DNA from: an uncultured Actinomycetes bacterium | GTDB lineage: Bacteria; Actinomycetota; Coriobacteriia; Coriobacteriales; Atopobiaceae | Assembly: GCA_900313905.1 (NCBI GenBank) | Contig: OMTG01000076.1 | Location: forward strand, 1-34,640 | Reading direction: 5' to 3' | Length of the DNA: 34,640 bases | Shown here: piece after piece, positions 17,711 to 24,223 of the stretch | Layout of the letters: each line of letters starts with the position of its first letter | Position numbering within the stretch: the first letter of the stretch is position 1 | Position numbers and translations under genes: made by a program | Notes under the pieces: generated by a model | Database searches by the model: none | The model's input: the letters and a program-made list of their open reading frames with translations, nothing else | What the model was told of the DNA's origin: nothing

Positions 17711-17783
17711 TGGAGATGATGCAGAGCTTGGAGTGAGATATCCAAGCCCTGCTTTTCAGTTCGTATAGTGTGATGAAATCAAG
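17656..17783 (+). repeat. Intact copy of a flanking direct repeat (tRNA-Leu 3' half plus terminator)
   Basis: From the anticodon loop of tRNA-Leu(CAA) through its terminator, this stretch aligns to 18332-18460. The offset is a constant 676 bases with no gaps for the first 56 positions, and one single-base indel follows near the terminator stem. Identity is about two thirds over the tRNA part and a little higher after it. The two copies bracket the 17.9-18.3 kb phage remnant. Confidence 0.75.
17721..17756 (+). terminator. Terminator after tRNA-Leu(CAA)
   Basis: GCAG-a-GCTTGGA pairs with TCCAAGC-c-CTGC (one mismatch, 8-base loop) and is followed by TTTTC. Confidence 0.8.
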
Positions 17784-17923
17784 GCTTTCTCAGGATGGGC
17801 CAGGCGCAGGCACCGTTAGCTGATCGAGGATGCTCACATCTGCAATCTGGAGAGCTCCGTGGGGCTTGGAAGTACCTGCCGAAGAGCTGCAATGCATATA
17901 GGAACGTCATGAGGGGGTGCTCG

Positions 17924-18133
17924 ATGGATAGGAGCTACGACAAGTCCGTCGAGGCAGAATATCGCCGCGTGGCGGATGAATACATGCGCGAGCTTAATAC
18001 AGGCATTGACTACGGCTGCTATCCCCCATGCAACATGGAGGGAATTGAAGCCTTCAAGCGTTGCATCAGGGAGCACAAGACTTATCTTGAGCTGGTCGGG
18101 TACGAGCCAGACGGCAGTGCCTTGTACCTCTAG
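17924..18133 (+). CDS. Small acidic protein of phage origin, unknown function
   Basis: 69 residues starting MDRSYDKSVEAEY, with GAGGGGG 6 bases before the ATG. The frame is open further upstream but without a ribosome site. The middle and end (FKRCIREHKTYLEL...YEPDGSALYL) resemble the small protein at 23543-23734 (VERCISEGKEYDSYG...APEDAVF): a charged N-terminal helix, then RCIxExKxY, then a short acidic tail. This suggests two members of one small phage family. It is followed after 17 bases by a truncated YjcQ-like gene, as part of a phage remnant. No function can be assigned. Confidence 0.55.
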   Translation: MDRSYDKSVEAEYRRVADEYMRELNTGIDYGCYPPCNMEGIEAFKRCIREHKTYLELVGYEPDGSALYL

Positions 18134-18150
18134 GGGACGCCGGGGGCCAT

Positions 18151-18285
18151 ATGAGCGACTTCAAGACCATAGCCCGCATCTCGGGCGCAATCCGCTTGTG
18201 CAAGGGCAGGCCGTTCGATATGGCGGCGGCGAGCCCCGGGGCCCTGGGAGTCTTCGAGGGGCAGCGTGACGTTCTGGCCGCCTAG
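18151..18285 (+). pseudogene. Truncated YjcQ-like gene (phage remnant)
   Basis: The 44 codons from ATG 18151 closely match the N-terminus of the intact minus-strand gene at 24224-24580. The two read MSDFKTIARISGAIRLCKGR and MSDFKTIARILGAIRSCEGR, and the match continues as PFDMAAASPGALGVFEGQRDVLA. The frame then ends at TAG where the intact copy goes on for another 74 residues. The winged-helix beginning is kept, but the C-terminal half is lost. The join to non-homologous sequence just after 18285 marks a deletion or recombination end point close to the decayed tRNA-Leu repeat. Confidence 0.75.
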
Positions 18286-18331
18286 GCTCTCACAAGACGC
18301 TTCCAGTATCTCTGCTGCAAGCATCAGCATA

Positions 18332-18460
18332 GTCAAAGTACGTTGATGGCAAAGTCGTGAGGGTTCTGGTTCTGCATTGGCCGCTATGGATATGAAGCAG
18401 GGCCTGGAATGAACTCTCCCAGACCCTGCTTCTCTATTTCCATGGTGTGAGGGAATCAGG
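18332..18460 (+). repeat. Decayed 3' half of tRNA-Leu(CAA) with terminator (attR-like scar)
   Basis: This is the second copy of the repeat described at 17656. It keeps TCAAA of the anticodon loop, CGTTG, the GCAA and CGTG of the variable arm, GGGTTC of the T arm, and the ATGGA...GCAG start of the terminator. It has lost the acceptor pairing and CCA, so it cannot be a working tRNA. No 5' half is found upstream. A 3' half beginning at the anticodon loop is what a tRNA-targeting integrase leaves at the far end of an inserted element. Confidence 0.7.
18394..18432. terminator. Hairpin in the repeat, probable terminator of the minus-strand kinase
   Basis: GAAGCAGGG-c-CTGG pairs with CCAG-a-CCCTGCTTC. 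It is the repeat's version of the tRNA-Leu terminator. Its T runs (TTCTCTATTTCC on plus, TTCATATCC on minus) are modest. It lies 45 bases beyond the end of the convergent kinase gene, which has no other candidate. Confidence 0.55.
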
Positions 18461-18477
18461 TCCCTGCTGGCTGGCTA

Positions 18478-19257
18478 TCAGATCGATGGACGGGATGAGC
18501 TGATGTCGCGGCTCGTGACCTTGCGGGAAAGATGGTTGATGCCCGACTGCTCCAAGGTGATGGCACAAGGGACACGGTGGGAGAGCACGCGTTGGACATT
18601 CCTGCCGTCGCTCGTCTCGTAGAACGCTTCAGCCTCATCCTTCTTCATGCCGCCTGCAACCTTGCGCTCGACGAGGCGTGCCTTCAGCTCGGAGGGGGAG
18701 GCCTCTATGAAGACGGAATCGTTGCAGTAGGCGCACAGCCCTCGCCAACCCGGCTCATCGAGCAGGAGATAGTTGCCCTCCACAAGCACGATCCTCGTAT
18801 CGACCAGGATGCCGCGCTCGTCCACCTCGTGGGTCTTCCTGCTATAGGACGGCATGGAGACGCGGCGTTCATGCTTGAGCTCGACGAGCTTCTTCCTGAA
18901 GGCAGGAAGGTCGAAGGTCTCAGGAGCCCCCTTGATATCGGAGAGCAGCACGTCCTTGCCCGCAATCGTTACCGCGTTCGAGCGGAGATAGGAATTGGGG
19001 TAGTGGAAGCCATCGAGGCCGACCGCCGTGAGAGGGAGCGCCCCTTCGACCTCGCGCGACAGCTCCTCAAGGGCGAGCGCACAGGTCGATTTGCCGGTGC
19101 CGGGCGCTCCTGCGAGAAAGACGATCATGCGCCTCCCCAGTCCCCGTGCGAGGTTCGACCAGCGCCTGATCAGAGGGACCAGGACATGATCGACGGTAGC
19201 CGAATCGTAGGCGGCCTTCACCTTGAGGCCATTGACGGTGAGATCGAATTCCTGCAT
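18478..19257 (-). CDS. P-loop nucleoside/nucleotide kinase family protein (uridine kinase/pantothenate kinase-like)
   Basis: 259 residues from the ATG at 19257, which has GGAG about 9 bases upstream; the frame is open beyond it. The Walker A sequence GAPGTGKST is at 50-58. Then come VGLDGFHYPNSYL (the substrate-side Asp and His of the uridine kinase/PanK fold), a KGAPETFD segment, SMPSYSRKTHEV, and VLVEGNYLLLDEPGW, with the lid helix KARLVERKVAGG later. These fit the family annotated as 'nucleoside/nucleotide kinase' or fructose transport kinase FrcK-like. The substrate cannot be read from the sequence. It is monocistronic, convergent with the tRNA-Leu cluster and divergent from infC. Confidence 0.8.
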   Translation of the reverse strand: MQEFDLTVNGLKVKAAYDSATVDHVLVPLIRRWSNLARGLGRRMIVFLAGAPGTGKSTCALALEELSREVEGALPLTAVGLDGFHYPNSYLRSNAVTIAGKDVLLSDIKGAPETFDLPAFRKKLVELKHERRVSMPSYSRKTHEVDERGILVDTRIVLVEGNYLLLDEPGWRGLCAYCNDSVFIEASPSELKARLVERKVAGGMKKDEAEAFYETSDGRNVQRVLSHRVPCAITLEQSGINHLSRKVTSRDISSSRPSI

Positions 19258-19296
19258 GTGGAACGGCTCCTTGGATTGTTCTGTGTTGCATATGCA

Positions 19297-19325
19297 AGTG
19301 TAGCAAGTAACCGGAGGCATGTGAT
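19297..19325 (-). promoter_or_regulatory. Probable promoter of the kinase gene
   Basis: On the minus strand ATCACA (4/6), a 17-base spacer, then TACACT (4/6) preceded by TGC as an extended -10. It would leave a leader of about 34 bases before the ATG at 19257. Confidence 0.5.
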
Positions 19326-19445
19326 CAGGAGATGCGTGCAAAGCAGGCTGGTTTCCACAAGTTGGATGCATCTGTAGGCACCGTGCATGCTAAGATGGCG
19401 AGTGCATGGGGAACTGTGTAGACCTGGCGCAGGAGAAATGCATGC

Positions 19446-19474
19446 TTGCTTCTTGCCTGTATGCCGTGTACTAT
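19446..19474 (+). promoter_or_regulatory. Possible infC operon promoter
   Basis: TTGCTT, a 17-base spacer, then TACTAT (4/6). Initiation near 19481 would give a structured leader of about 180 bases before infC. Confidence 0.4.
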
Positions 19475-19581
19475 ATCTCCTTGCGTTTATGAAGTGGGAT
19501 GGAGCGTTCATCCCCACCTTGCGGCGCCTGAGGGCAGCTGTCTGGTCAGACAACATGTGTGTACCCTTTCGAGGGTATTTG

Positions 19582-19621
19582 TCTCCTGGCAGCATGTCTT
19601 TGTGCGCCGGGAGATTTTTTT
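19582..19621 (+). terminator. Leader attenuator of the infC-rpmI-rplT operon
   Basis: TCTCCTGGC pairs with GCCGGGAGA (9 pairs, one G-T), followed by seven T residues. It sits in the leader, before infC rather than after a gene. A second small hairpin (TACCC/GGGTA with loop TTTCGA) lies just upstream at about 19561-19577. In Firmicutes this operon is controlled by L20 binding a leader that forms such a terminator. The same logic here is an inference from position and structure. Confidence 0.7.
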
Positions 19622-19657
19622 ATGTTCCATCGACGAGAAATCGTCAGAGAGAGGAAG

Positions 19658-20236
19658 GTGTCGGCAATAGCTAAGTCCGATGAGCCCCGCATCAACGGGG
19701 AGATTTCTGCTCGTACCTGCCGTCTGATCGGGGTCGATGGCTCGCAGCTTGGTCTGTTCGGCGTACGCGATGCGCTGCGCATCGCTGAAGAGCAGAACCT
19801 TGACCTGGTGGAGATCGCACCCAATGCAGAGCCTCCCGTCTGCAAGGTCATGGACTACAGCAAGTACAAGTATGACCAGGCCCGCAAGGCCAAGCAGGCT
19901 CGCAAGAACCAGGCGAAGATCGAGGTCAAGGAAATGAAGTTCCGGCCGAAGATCGACAAGGGCGATTACGAGACCAAGAAGAACCATGTGATGCGGTTCC
20001 TCAGGAAGGGTGCTCGTGTCAAGGTCACGATCATGTTCCGTGGCCGCGAGATGGCCCACCCCGAGCAGGGCCTCATGGTTCTGGAGAAGCTTGCGGACGA
20101 TCTCAAGCCTTTTGCTACGGTCGACCAGCAGCCGAAGATGGAAGGCCGCAACATGCACATGCTTCTTTCTCCCATCAAGGGTGCCTTCGACAACGTGGAC
20201 ACGGGAGAAGATAGCGAGACAGAGAAGGAGAACTGA
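19658..20236 (+). CDS. infC: Translation initiation factor IF-3
   Basis: IF-3 binds the 30S subunit and checks initiator tRNA and start codon. The usual IF-3 landmarks are [47 protein letters not shown], a Lys/Arg-rich linker helix, and the C-terminal domain with [39 protein letters not shown] and [10 protein letters not shown]. The start is uncertain. GTG 19658 is given (192 residues). ATG 19622 lies on the attenuator tail without a ribosome site. An ATA at 19667 has the best-spaced AAGG (8 bases) and would start just before the conserved region; non-canonical infC starts are known from E. coli. rpmI begins 2 bases after the stop. Confidence 0.95.
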   Translation: MSAIAKSDEPRINGEISARTCRLIGVDGSQLGLFGVRDALRIAEEQNLDLVEIAPNAEPPVCKVMDYSKYKYDQARKAKQARKNQAKIEVKEMKFRPKIDKGDYETKKNHVMRFLRKGARVKVTIMFRGREMAHPEQGLMVLEKLADDLKPFATVDQQPKMEGRNMHMLLSPIKGAFDNVDTGEDSETEKEN

Positions 20237-20238
20237 GT

Positions 20239-20433
20239 ATGCCTAAGATGAAGACGCACAAGGGTACGGCAAAGCGCTTCCGCCGCACTGGCACCGGCAA
20301 GATCATGCGTGGCAAGGCCTATAAGAGCCACATCCTGACCAAGAAGTCCCCGAAGCGCATCCGTGGCTTCCGCAAGGAGACCGAGGTCGCTCCTGCAGAC
20401 GTGAAGGTCATCTCTTCACGCATGGGCAAGTAA
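20239..20433 (+). CDS. rpmI: 50S ribosomal protein L35
   Basis: 64 residues, beginning [21 protein letters not shown], with [20 protein letters not shown] in the middle. It has the length and lysine/arginine-rich make-up typical of L35. AAGGAG at the end of infC, 9 bases before the ATG, serves as its ribosome site, so it is translated from the infC message. Confidence 0.98.
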   Translation: MPKMKTHKGTAKRFRRTGTGKIMRGKAYKSHILTKKSPKRIRGFRKETEVAPADVKVISSRMGK

Positions 20434-20468
20434 GCATCCTGAACAGCATTCACTAGGAGTTGATATAG

Positions 20469-20831
20469 ATGTCACGTGTCAAGCGCGCAGTCACTGGCCG
20501 CAAGAAGCGCCAGACTCTCAAGGAGCTCTCCAAGGGCTATTATGGCACCTCATCCCGCACCTTCCGCGGCATGAAGGAGCAGGTCGCCCACTCCCTCCAG
20601 TATCAGTATCGTGATCGCCGCACGAAGAAGCGCAACATTCGTTCCCTCTGGATCGAGCGCATCAACGCTGCTGCCCGCATGAACGATATGAACTACTCGA
20701 ACTTCATGCACGGCCTGAAGCTCGCCGGCGTCGATCTTGACCGCAAGGTCCTCGCACAGATCGCCTACGACGATCCTGAGGCATTCGCAGCCCTCGCTGA
20801 GGTCTCCAAGAAGGCACTCGCTTCTGCATAA
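20469..20831 (+). CDS. rplT: 50S ribosomal protein L20
   Basis: 120 residues with the conserved start SRVKRAVTGRKKRQTLKELS, KGYYGTSSRTFRGMKEQV and RDRRTKKRNIRSLWIERINAA. L20 is needed early in 50S assembly and in many Gram-positives represses its own operon through the leader. AGGAG lies 9 bases before the ATG. It is the last gene of the infC operon and is followed by a strong terminator. Confidence 0.98.
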   Translation: MSRVKRAVTGRKKRQTLKELSKGYYGTSSRTFRGMKEQVAHSLQYQYRDRRTKKRNIRSLWIERINAAARMNDMNYSNFMHGLKLAGVDLDRKVLAQIAYDDPEAFAALAEVSKKALASA

Positions 20832-20863
20832 GCTGCACAAGAGTGTGCAAGAATGCATGATGA

Positions 20864-20896
20864 GCCCCCGCATTCCTGGAATGCGGGGGCCTTTCT
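20864..20896 (+). terminator. Terminator of the infC-rpmI-rplT operon
   Basis: GCCCCCGCATT pairs with AATGCGGGGGC around a 5-base loop and is followed by CTTTCT. It lies 33 bases after the rplT stop. Confidence 0.9.
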
Positions 20897-21745
20897 ATGT
20901 GGGAATTCACCAGCACGGTCTCATCTTCCTTCAGGATTGAAGGGAGCTGCTGGCCAACATGCCGCAAGGGTTCGTGCAGGCTGCCCAGAGGGCATCTCCT
21001 CAGCATCCATTCCGGCAAGCCTTCGATGTGGAACCTATGCAAGCCAGGCAACGCAGGGGTGCAGCCATCTTGCAGATGATCCATGGAGACTCTCTGGCTG
21101 CTGGGGCAGGACCAATTGCCCTTCTGAGGGCTTCTGGCTGCGCTCTGGGGCGCAATCGATGCGGGGACAGGCAAGTTGCCGGTGTGACATCTAAATGGCC
21201 CTGACAAGTGCTGGTGGCGCCTGGCATGCAGGACCTGGAGCCAGCCATGATGGGGGATGCGCTGATGTCTGTGATGCGCTTTCCTCAGGCGCAGCGGGCG
21301 ATGCAGCTGCAGGCCCCGTATCAGCTGTGGGCTTGCAGAGGGGACACACAGCGGAAGACATCTGGCTCAGCCAACGTGGCAAGGCAACTGCTGGCCAAGG
21401 CTCTGCCCGAAAGAAGTCGCTATCCCATAGTCGGACTTCCGGCAGACAATCTCCGATCATGCATCACATGAGCACGATGCCAGGGAAGATCCTGCAGGCC
21501 ACTGCTGGCCTGCCATCTGGCCCAGTGCAGCTTGATGCAGCCATGTGCCGCATGCGGCTTCTAGTATGGCCAGAAAGGCCGTAAGAAGATTGCAGGATTC
21601 AAGGAATGGGGGAGCGCAAAGGCGATGGCCGGATGCGGAAGGCGGAACGGCAATGGCGAAAGCCGTGCTTCCATCGCAGCCCATAGAGGGCAGACAAGCA
21701 GAATCAGAAGGCTGCAAATGCTCTTGGACCGATGTTTTAGCCGTC
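20897..21745. other. About 850 bases without a convincing gene
   Basis: Open frames occur on both strands (for example 21191-21460 and 21457-21717 on minus), but their translations are rich in Ser, Cys, Trp and Pro, match no family I know, and lack ribosome sites. The DNA is rich in CTGGC/TGGCC-type words, such as CTGCTGGCCAA at two places. I see no tRNA, terminator-bounded RNA or phage gene. It may be decayed coding sequence downstream of the minus-strand TagO gene. Confidence 0.5.
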
Positions 21746-22945
21746 TCAGAGGCTGTGCTTGTGATGGTCTTTGTGCTCGTGCTGGAGCTTGTTCTCTTCG
21801 TCCTCGAAAGCAGGATCGTCGGGTGTTATGAGCTCATCGTCTCCGGTCATGGGATCCTGGTGATGCAGCAACACAGGCTCGAAGAGATGGAGGTGCCGGC
21901 AGAAGAGGGCAGAGATAACGATGAGGAGGGCGAAGATGAGGATGCGCGGCCATACCTCCACCTGCGTCATTACGTAAGATCCGACGCAGAGGATGACAGT
22001 CCAGGCATACATCAGAAGCACCGCCTGGCGCTGGTCGAAGCCCTCTGCGATGAGGCGGTGATGGATGTGGCCGCGATCGGCCTGTCCGATGCTCACATGG
22101 GCACGGCTGCGGCGGATGATGGCCGAGAAGGTATCGAGGATGGGGATGCCAGCGACAACAAGCGGGACGATGATGGTCGTGAGGCCAGCGATGCGGGTGA
22201 CATTCAGAAGCGAGATGGTGCCCAGGATGAAGCCTATGAGCATGGATCCGGAGTCGCCAAGGAATATCGAAGCCGGATGGAAGTTGTAGCGCAGGAATCC
22301 GAGGGAGGCGCCCGCCAGAGCGATGGAGAGGCCAGCAGCATCGAAACGTCCTGCTCCGAAGGCAAGGATGAACATCGTGAAGCTCGCGATGATGGCAATG
22401 CCGGAGGCAAGCCCATCCAGGCCATCGATCAGGTTGAAGATGTTCACATAGGCCACAAGGTAGATGACCGTGATGGGATAGGTCCAGATGCCGAGGTCGA
22501 TGAATCCCACGCCAAAGGGGTTCACGATGTTGCCGATAACGAGGCCGGAGGCTGCTGCGATGGTGGCCGCGAGCACCTGCCCAGCAAGCTTCTGGAGTGG
22601 CTTCAGCGATTTCATATCATCGATGAGGCCCGTGATGAAGATGATGAGGGCTGCAATAGCGAGAAGTGGGTAATTGATTGCGTGGTTGCGGGGTGGAACC
22701 AATGCAAATGGCCATCCGAAATGGTGGTAGCCGATGACCTGGACCACAAGCGCGACGGCAAGTCCCAGAAAGACTGCGATGCCTCCCATGCGGGGAATGG
22801 GCGTCTTGTTGATGCGGCGCTTCTCTGGATAGTCGACTGCATCGACCCTCCAGGCGATCCTCTTCGCAAGCGGCGTCGTCAGAAGCGCAGTCGCCAAAGC
22901 GCTCAGGAAGAGCAGCAGATACGGCATCCAATGTTCGATACGCAC
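21746..22945 (-). CDS. Undecaprenyl-phosphate sugar-1-phosphate transferase (TagO/WecA family)
   Basis: Integral membrane enzyme that moves a sugar phosphate, usually GlcNAc-1-P, from a UDP-sugar to undecaprenyl phosphate. This begins synthesis of wall teichoic acids or other wall glycopolymers. The 399 residues have about ten or eleven hydrophobic helices. The signatures are IPRMGGIAVFLG, GLIDDMKSL (metal-binding Asp pair), NIFNLIDGLDGLASG, FLGDSGSMLIGF and ADRGHIHHRL; the last marks WecA/TagO rather than MraY. A His/Glu/Asp-rich cytoplasmic tail (EHKDHHKHSL) ends the protein. The GTG start has GGGAGG 6 bases upstream. It is alone on the minus strand with no polymer-export gene in view. Confidence 0.92.
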   Translation of the reverse strand: MRIEHWMPYLLLFLSALATALLTTPLAKRIAWRVDAVDYPEKRRINKTPIPRMGGIAVFLGLAVALVVQVIGYHHFGWPFALVPPRNHAINYPLLAIAALIIFITGLIDDMKSLKPLQKLAGQVLAATIAAASGLVIGNIVNPFGVGFIDLGIWTYPITVIYLVAYVNIFNLIDGLDGLASGIAIIASFTMFILAFGAGRFDAAGLSIALAGASLGFLRYNFHPASIFLGDSGSMLIGFILGTISLLNVTRIAGLTTIIVPLVVAGIPILDTFSAIIRRSRAHVSIGQADRGHIHHRLIAEGFDQRQAVLLMYAWTVILCVGSYVMTQVEVWPRILIFALLIVISALFCRHLHLFEPVLLHHQDPMTGDDELITPDDPAFEDEENKLQHEHKDHHKHSL

Positions 22946-23115
22946 GTATGCCCTCCCCCAAAAAAGCGCCCCTGGATATTGCTCTGACCGTTCAATGATA
23001 CAGGAAAGACGCAGATAAAGGAAACAGGAGATGCTTTGGGCACAGACCTGCCATCAATGGCACCTTGAAGGCCCTATCAATCAATTTTGCAGTACCTGCG
23101 GCACAAGTCAAGACT

Positions 23116-23143
23116 TTGAAAGACACTCACGACAACGTATAGT
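23116..23143 (+). promoter_or_regulatory. Strong promoter of the 6S RNA candidate
   Basis: TTGAAA (5/6), a 16-base spacer and TATAGT (5/6), among the best sigma-70-type promoters in the window. No protein gene follows. Predicted initiation near 23150 coincides with the first base of the closing stem of the RNA. Confidence 0.75.
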
Positions 23144-23149
23144 AAAGGC

Positions 23150-23311
23150 GCCGACCCCCTGCAGCACAAACTGGGTGAACCGACAACATTTTTCAGGGAG
23201 TCCATATCTCGTACCTAGTACAGGTATCCTTCGGTGTTAAGGAAGCTGGAACAGGCGTCGAGGACACCCACCTTAGCAAGGTGGGTTCATGAACGTTCTG
23301 CAGGAGGCGGC
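23150..23311 (+). ncRNA. ssrS: 6S RNA candidate (SsrS-like)
   Basis: The ends pair as a closing stem: GCCG-a-CCCCCTGCAG at 23150-23164 with CTGCAGGAGGCGGC at 23298-23311. Further in, TTTCAG can pair with CTGGAA, and the tip is TACCT/AGGTA with a 5-base loop. The 3' side of the central open region holds a separate perfect hairpin (CCCACCTT AGC AAGGTGGG, 23268-23286). The size of about 162 bases, a long hairpin with a large central bubble, a hairpin in the 3' bubble strand, and a strong promoter all match 6S RNA, which binds the housekeeping RNA polymerase. The ACACCCACCTT...AAGGTGGGTTCA segment is what I recall from Gram-positive 6S RNAs. No open frame explains it. Confidence 0.7.
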
Positions 23312-23542
23312 ATCTTCGAATAAGAGCAGGCAGAAGCCTATGCTTAGGCATCTGCTGATTTAATGCCTGATGTTACTTTTGGTTTTAGTCTGCGGTTGGT
23401 CTGCGAACTTCCCAATCGCTTGTCCCTCAAGGCGTCTGTGTGCAGTGGACGCCGCTCCTTTATGGGCTGGAATTCCGGGCATAAGGAAGGGCCCCATCTT
23501 TCTGAGAGAGTCTGAAGCCTAGGTCCATTCTGGAAATGGATC
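23312..23542. other. Gap between the 6S RNA candidate and the phage remnant
   Basis: It holds a hairpin at 23330-23355 (GCAGA-a-GCCTA with TAGGC-a-TCTGC), followed by a weak T stretch that could end the 6S transcript. A shorter one lies near 23433-23455 (GGCGTC/GACGCC). I see no gene. A minus-strand frame running across it has no recognisable protein. Confidence 0.4.
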
Positions 23543-23734
23543 TCAGAATACTGCGTCTTCTGGAGCGCCTGTGAGCCCATACGAGTCGTATTCCTTGCCT
23601 TCGGATATGCACCTTTCCACGATGACTGTGCATTCTTTCAGGTCGCGTGGCATAGCGAAATCATGGCCCATCGGATGGCCGAACTTCCTCTCGTACCTCT
23701 CGCACGCCTCGCGAAACTGCTCTTCATCTGTCAT
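23543..23734 (-). CDS. Small acidic phage-type protein, unknown function
   Basis: 63 residues from the ATG at 23734 (MTDEEQFREACERYERKFG...), chosen because GGAGGTGA lies about 7 bases upstream. The frame is open back to an ATG at 23794 that overlaps the gp10-like stop. A charged helix is followed by ECTVIVERCISEGKEYDSYG and an acidic end, which matches the layout of the protein at 17924-18133. It is the last gene of the minus-strand phage block. Function unknown; it may be a small accessory protein. Confidence 0.55.
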   Translation of the reverse strand: MTDEEQFREACERYERKFGHPMGHDFAMPRDLKECTVIVERCISEGKEYDSYGLTGAPEDAVF

Positions 23735-23793
23735 GCCTGAGTCACCTCCAGTGTGTTCCCATAGGCTGACATGCCAATGGTATCGAAGCTGCA

Positions 23794-24120
23794 TCAGCCC
23801 TTCTCAAGCTTGAACTGGATTATGCCATGCTCGTCGACGTGGCCGGATATAGCCGACACGAGGAACGGCTGGGCGTCCATGCGGGAAGTCCCCAGCTCGA
23901 CGTACTTGCCGTACTCGACGTTCGTGCCGATGGCCTCGGTATGGCCATCGACCTGCGCGTGCGTTATCGAGTTGCGCAGCCTGCCCGTGTCCACGAGGCA
24001 CTTGGCCTTCGCATGGCCCTCTGCCGCAAAGCCTATCTGCTCCAGCCCGTGCGCGAGGGCGCTGCCCATCGCATCGAGCCATTCCTGCGTGTTGTCCTGG
24101 CTGACTTCCACGTTCGCCAT
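23794..24120 (-). CDS. HK97 gp10-like phage head-tail/tail completion protein
   Basis: 108 residues. An amphipathic N-terminal helix (EWLDAMGSALAHGLEQIGF) is followed by AKCLVDTGRLRNSITH and then VEYGKYVELGTSRMDAQPFLVSAI. The pattern 'VDTGxLRxSI ... YxxYVExGTxxMxAxPFL' is characteristic of the HK97 gp10 family, which helps join head and tail in siphophages. The length is close to normal for the family, so the gene itself looks intact. GAGGTG precedes the ATG by 8 bases. There is no capsid, portal, terminase or tail tube gene nearby, so it is part of a remnant. Confidence 0.85.
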   Translation of the reverse strand: MANVEVSQDNTQEWLDAMGSALAHGLEQIGFAAEGHAKAKCLVDTGRLRNSITHAQVDGHTEAIGTNVEYGKYVELGTSRMDAQPFLVSAISGHVDEHGIIQFKLEKG

Positions 24121-24164
24121 ATGGCATCACCTCGCGGCAATGGTCGCGGAACGGTCACGCGGCA

Positions 24165-24195
24165 CAAGAAAAGGCCCCCGCCGAAGCGAGGGCCT
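24165..24195 (-). terminator. Minus-strand terminator inside the phage block
   Basis: Read on minus, GGCCCTCGC-TTCG-GCGGGGGCC is followed by TTTTCTTGT. It is a tight stem with a stable TTCG loop between the YjcQ-like gene and the gp10-like gene. It would stop transcripts coming from the head-protein side, so the two halves of the block may not be one working operon. Confidence 0.85.
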
Positions 24196-24223
24196 TGTGG
24201 CCTGGCTATTCCCTTTGGATTGG

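Noticed and set aside
17359-17745. Minus-strand frame of 128 codons across both tRNA-Leu genes
   Set aside because: It is the antisense of two tRNA genes; the GGTRTHTALLPTDFESV-type peptide is a well-known false protein from tRNA-Leu.
20704-21207. Minus-strand frame of 167 codons overlapping rplT and its terminator
   Set aside because: It runs through the operon terminator and into rplT antisense, and has no recognisable domain or ribosome site.
21545-22987. Plus-strand frame of 480 codons opposite tagO
   Set aside because: The minus strand carries clear WecA/TagO motifs and membrane helices; this frame is Asp/Glu/His-rich antisense.
23150-23311. The hairpin RNA as tmRNA, RNase P RNA or SRP RNA
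   Set aside because: It lacks the tRNA-like end and tag frame, the RNase P core sequences, and the SRP GGAAG-tetraloop domain. The architecture fits 6S RNA better.
23344-23580. Minus-strand frame of 78 codons beside the small phage gene
   Set aside because: It overlaps the end of the better-supported 23543-23734 gene and crosses hairpins. No start signal or family was found.
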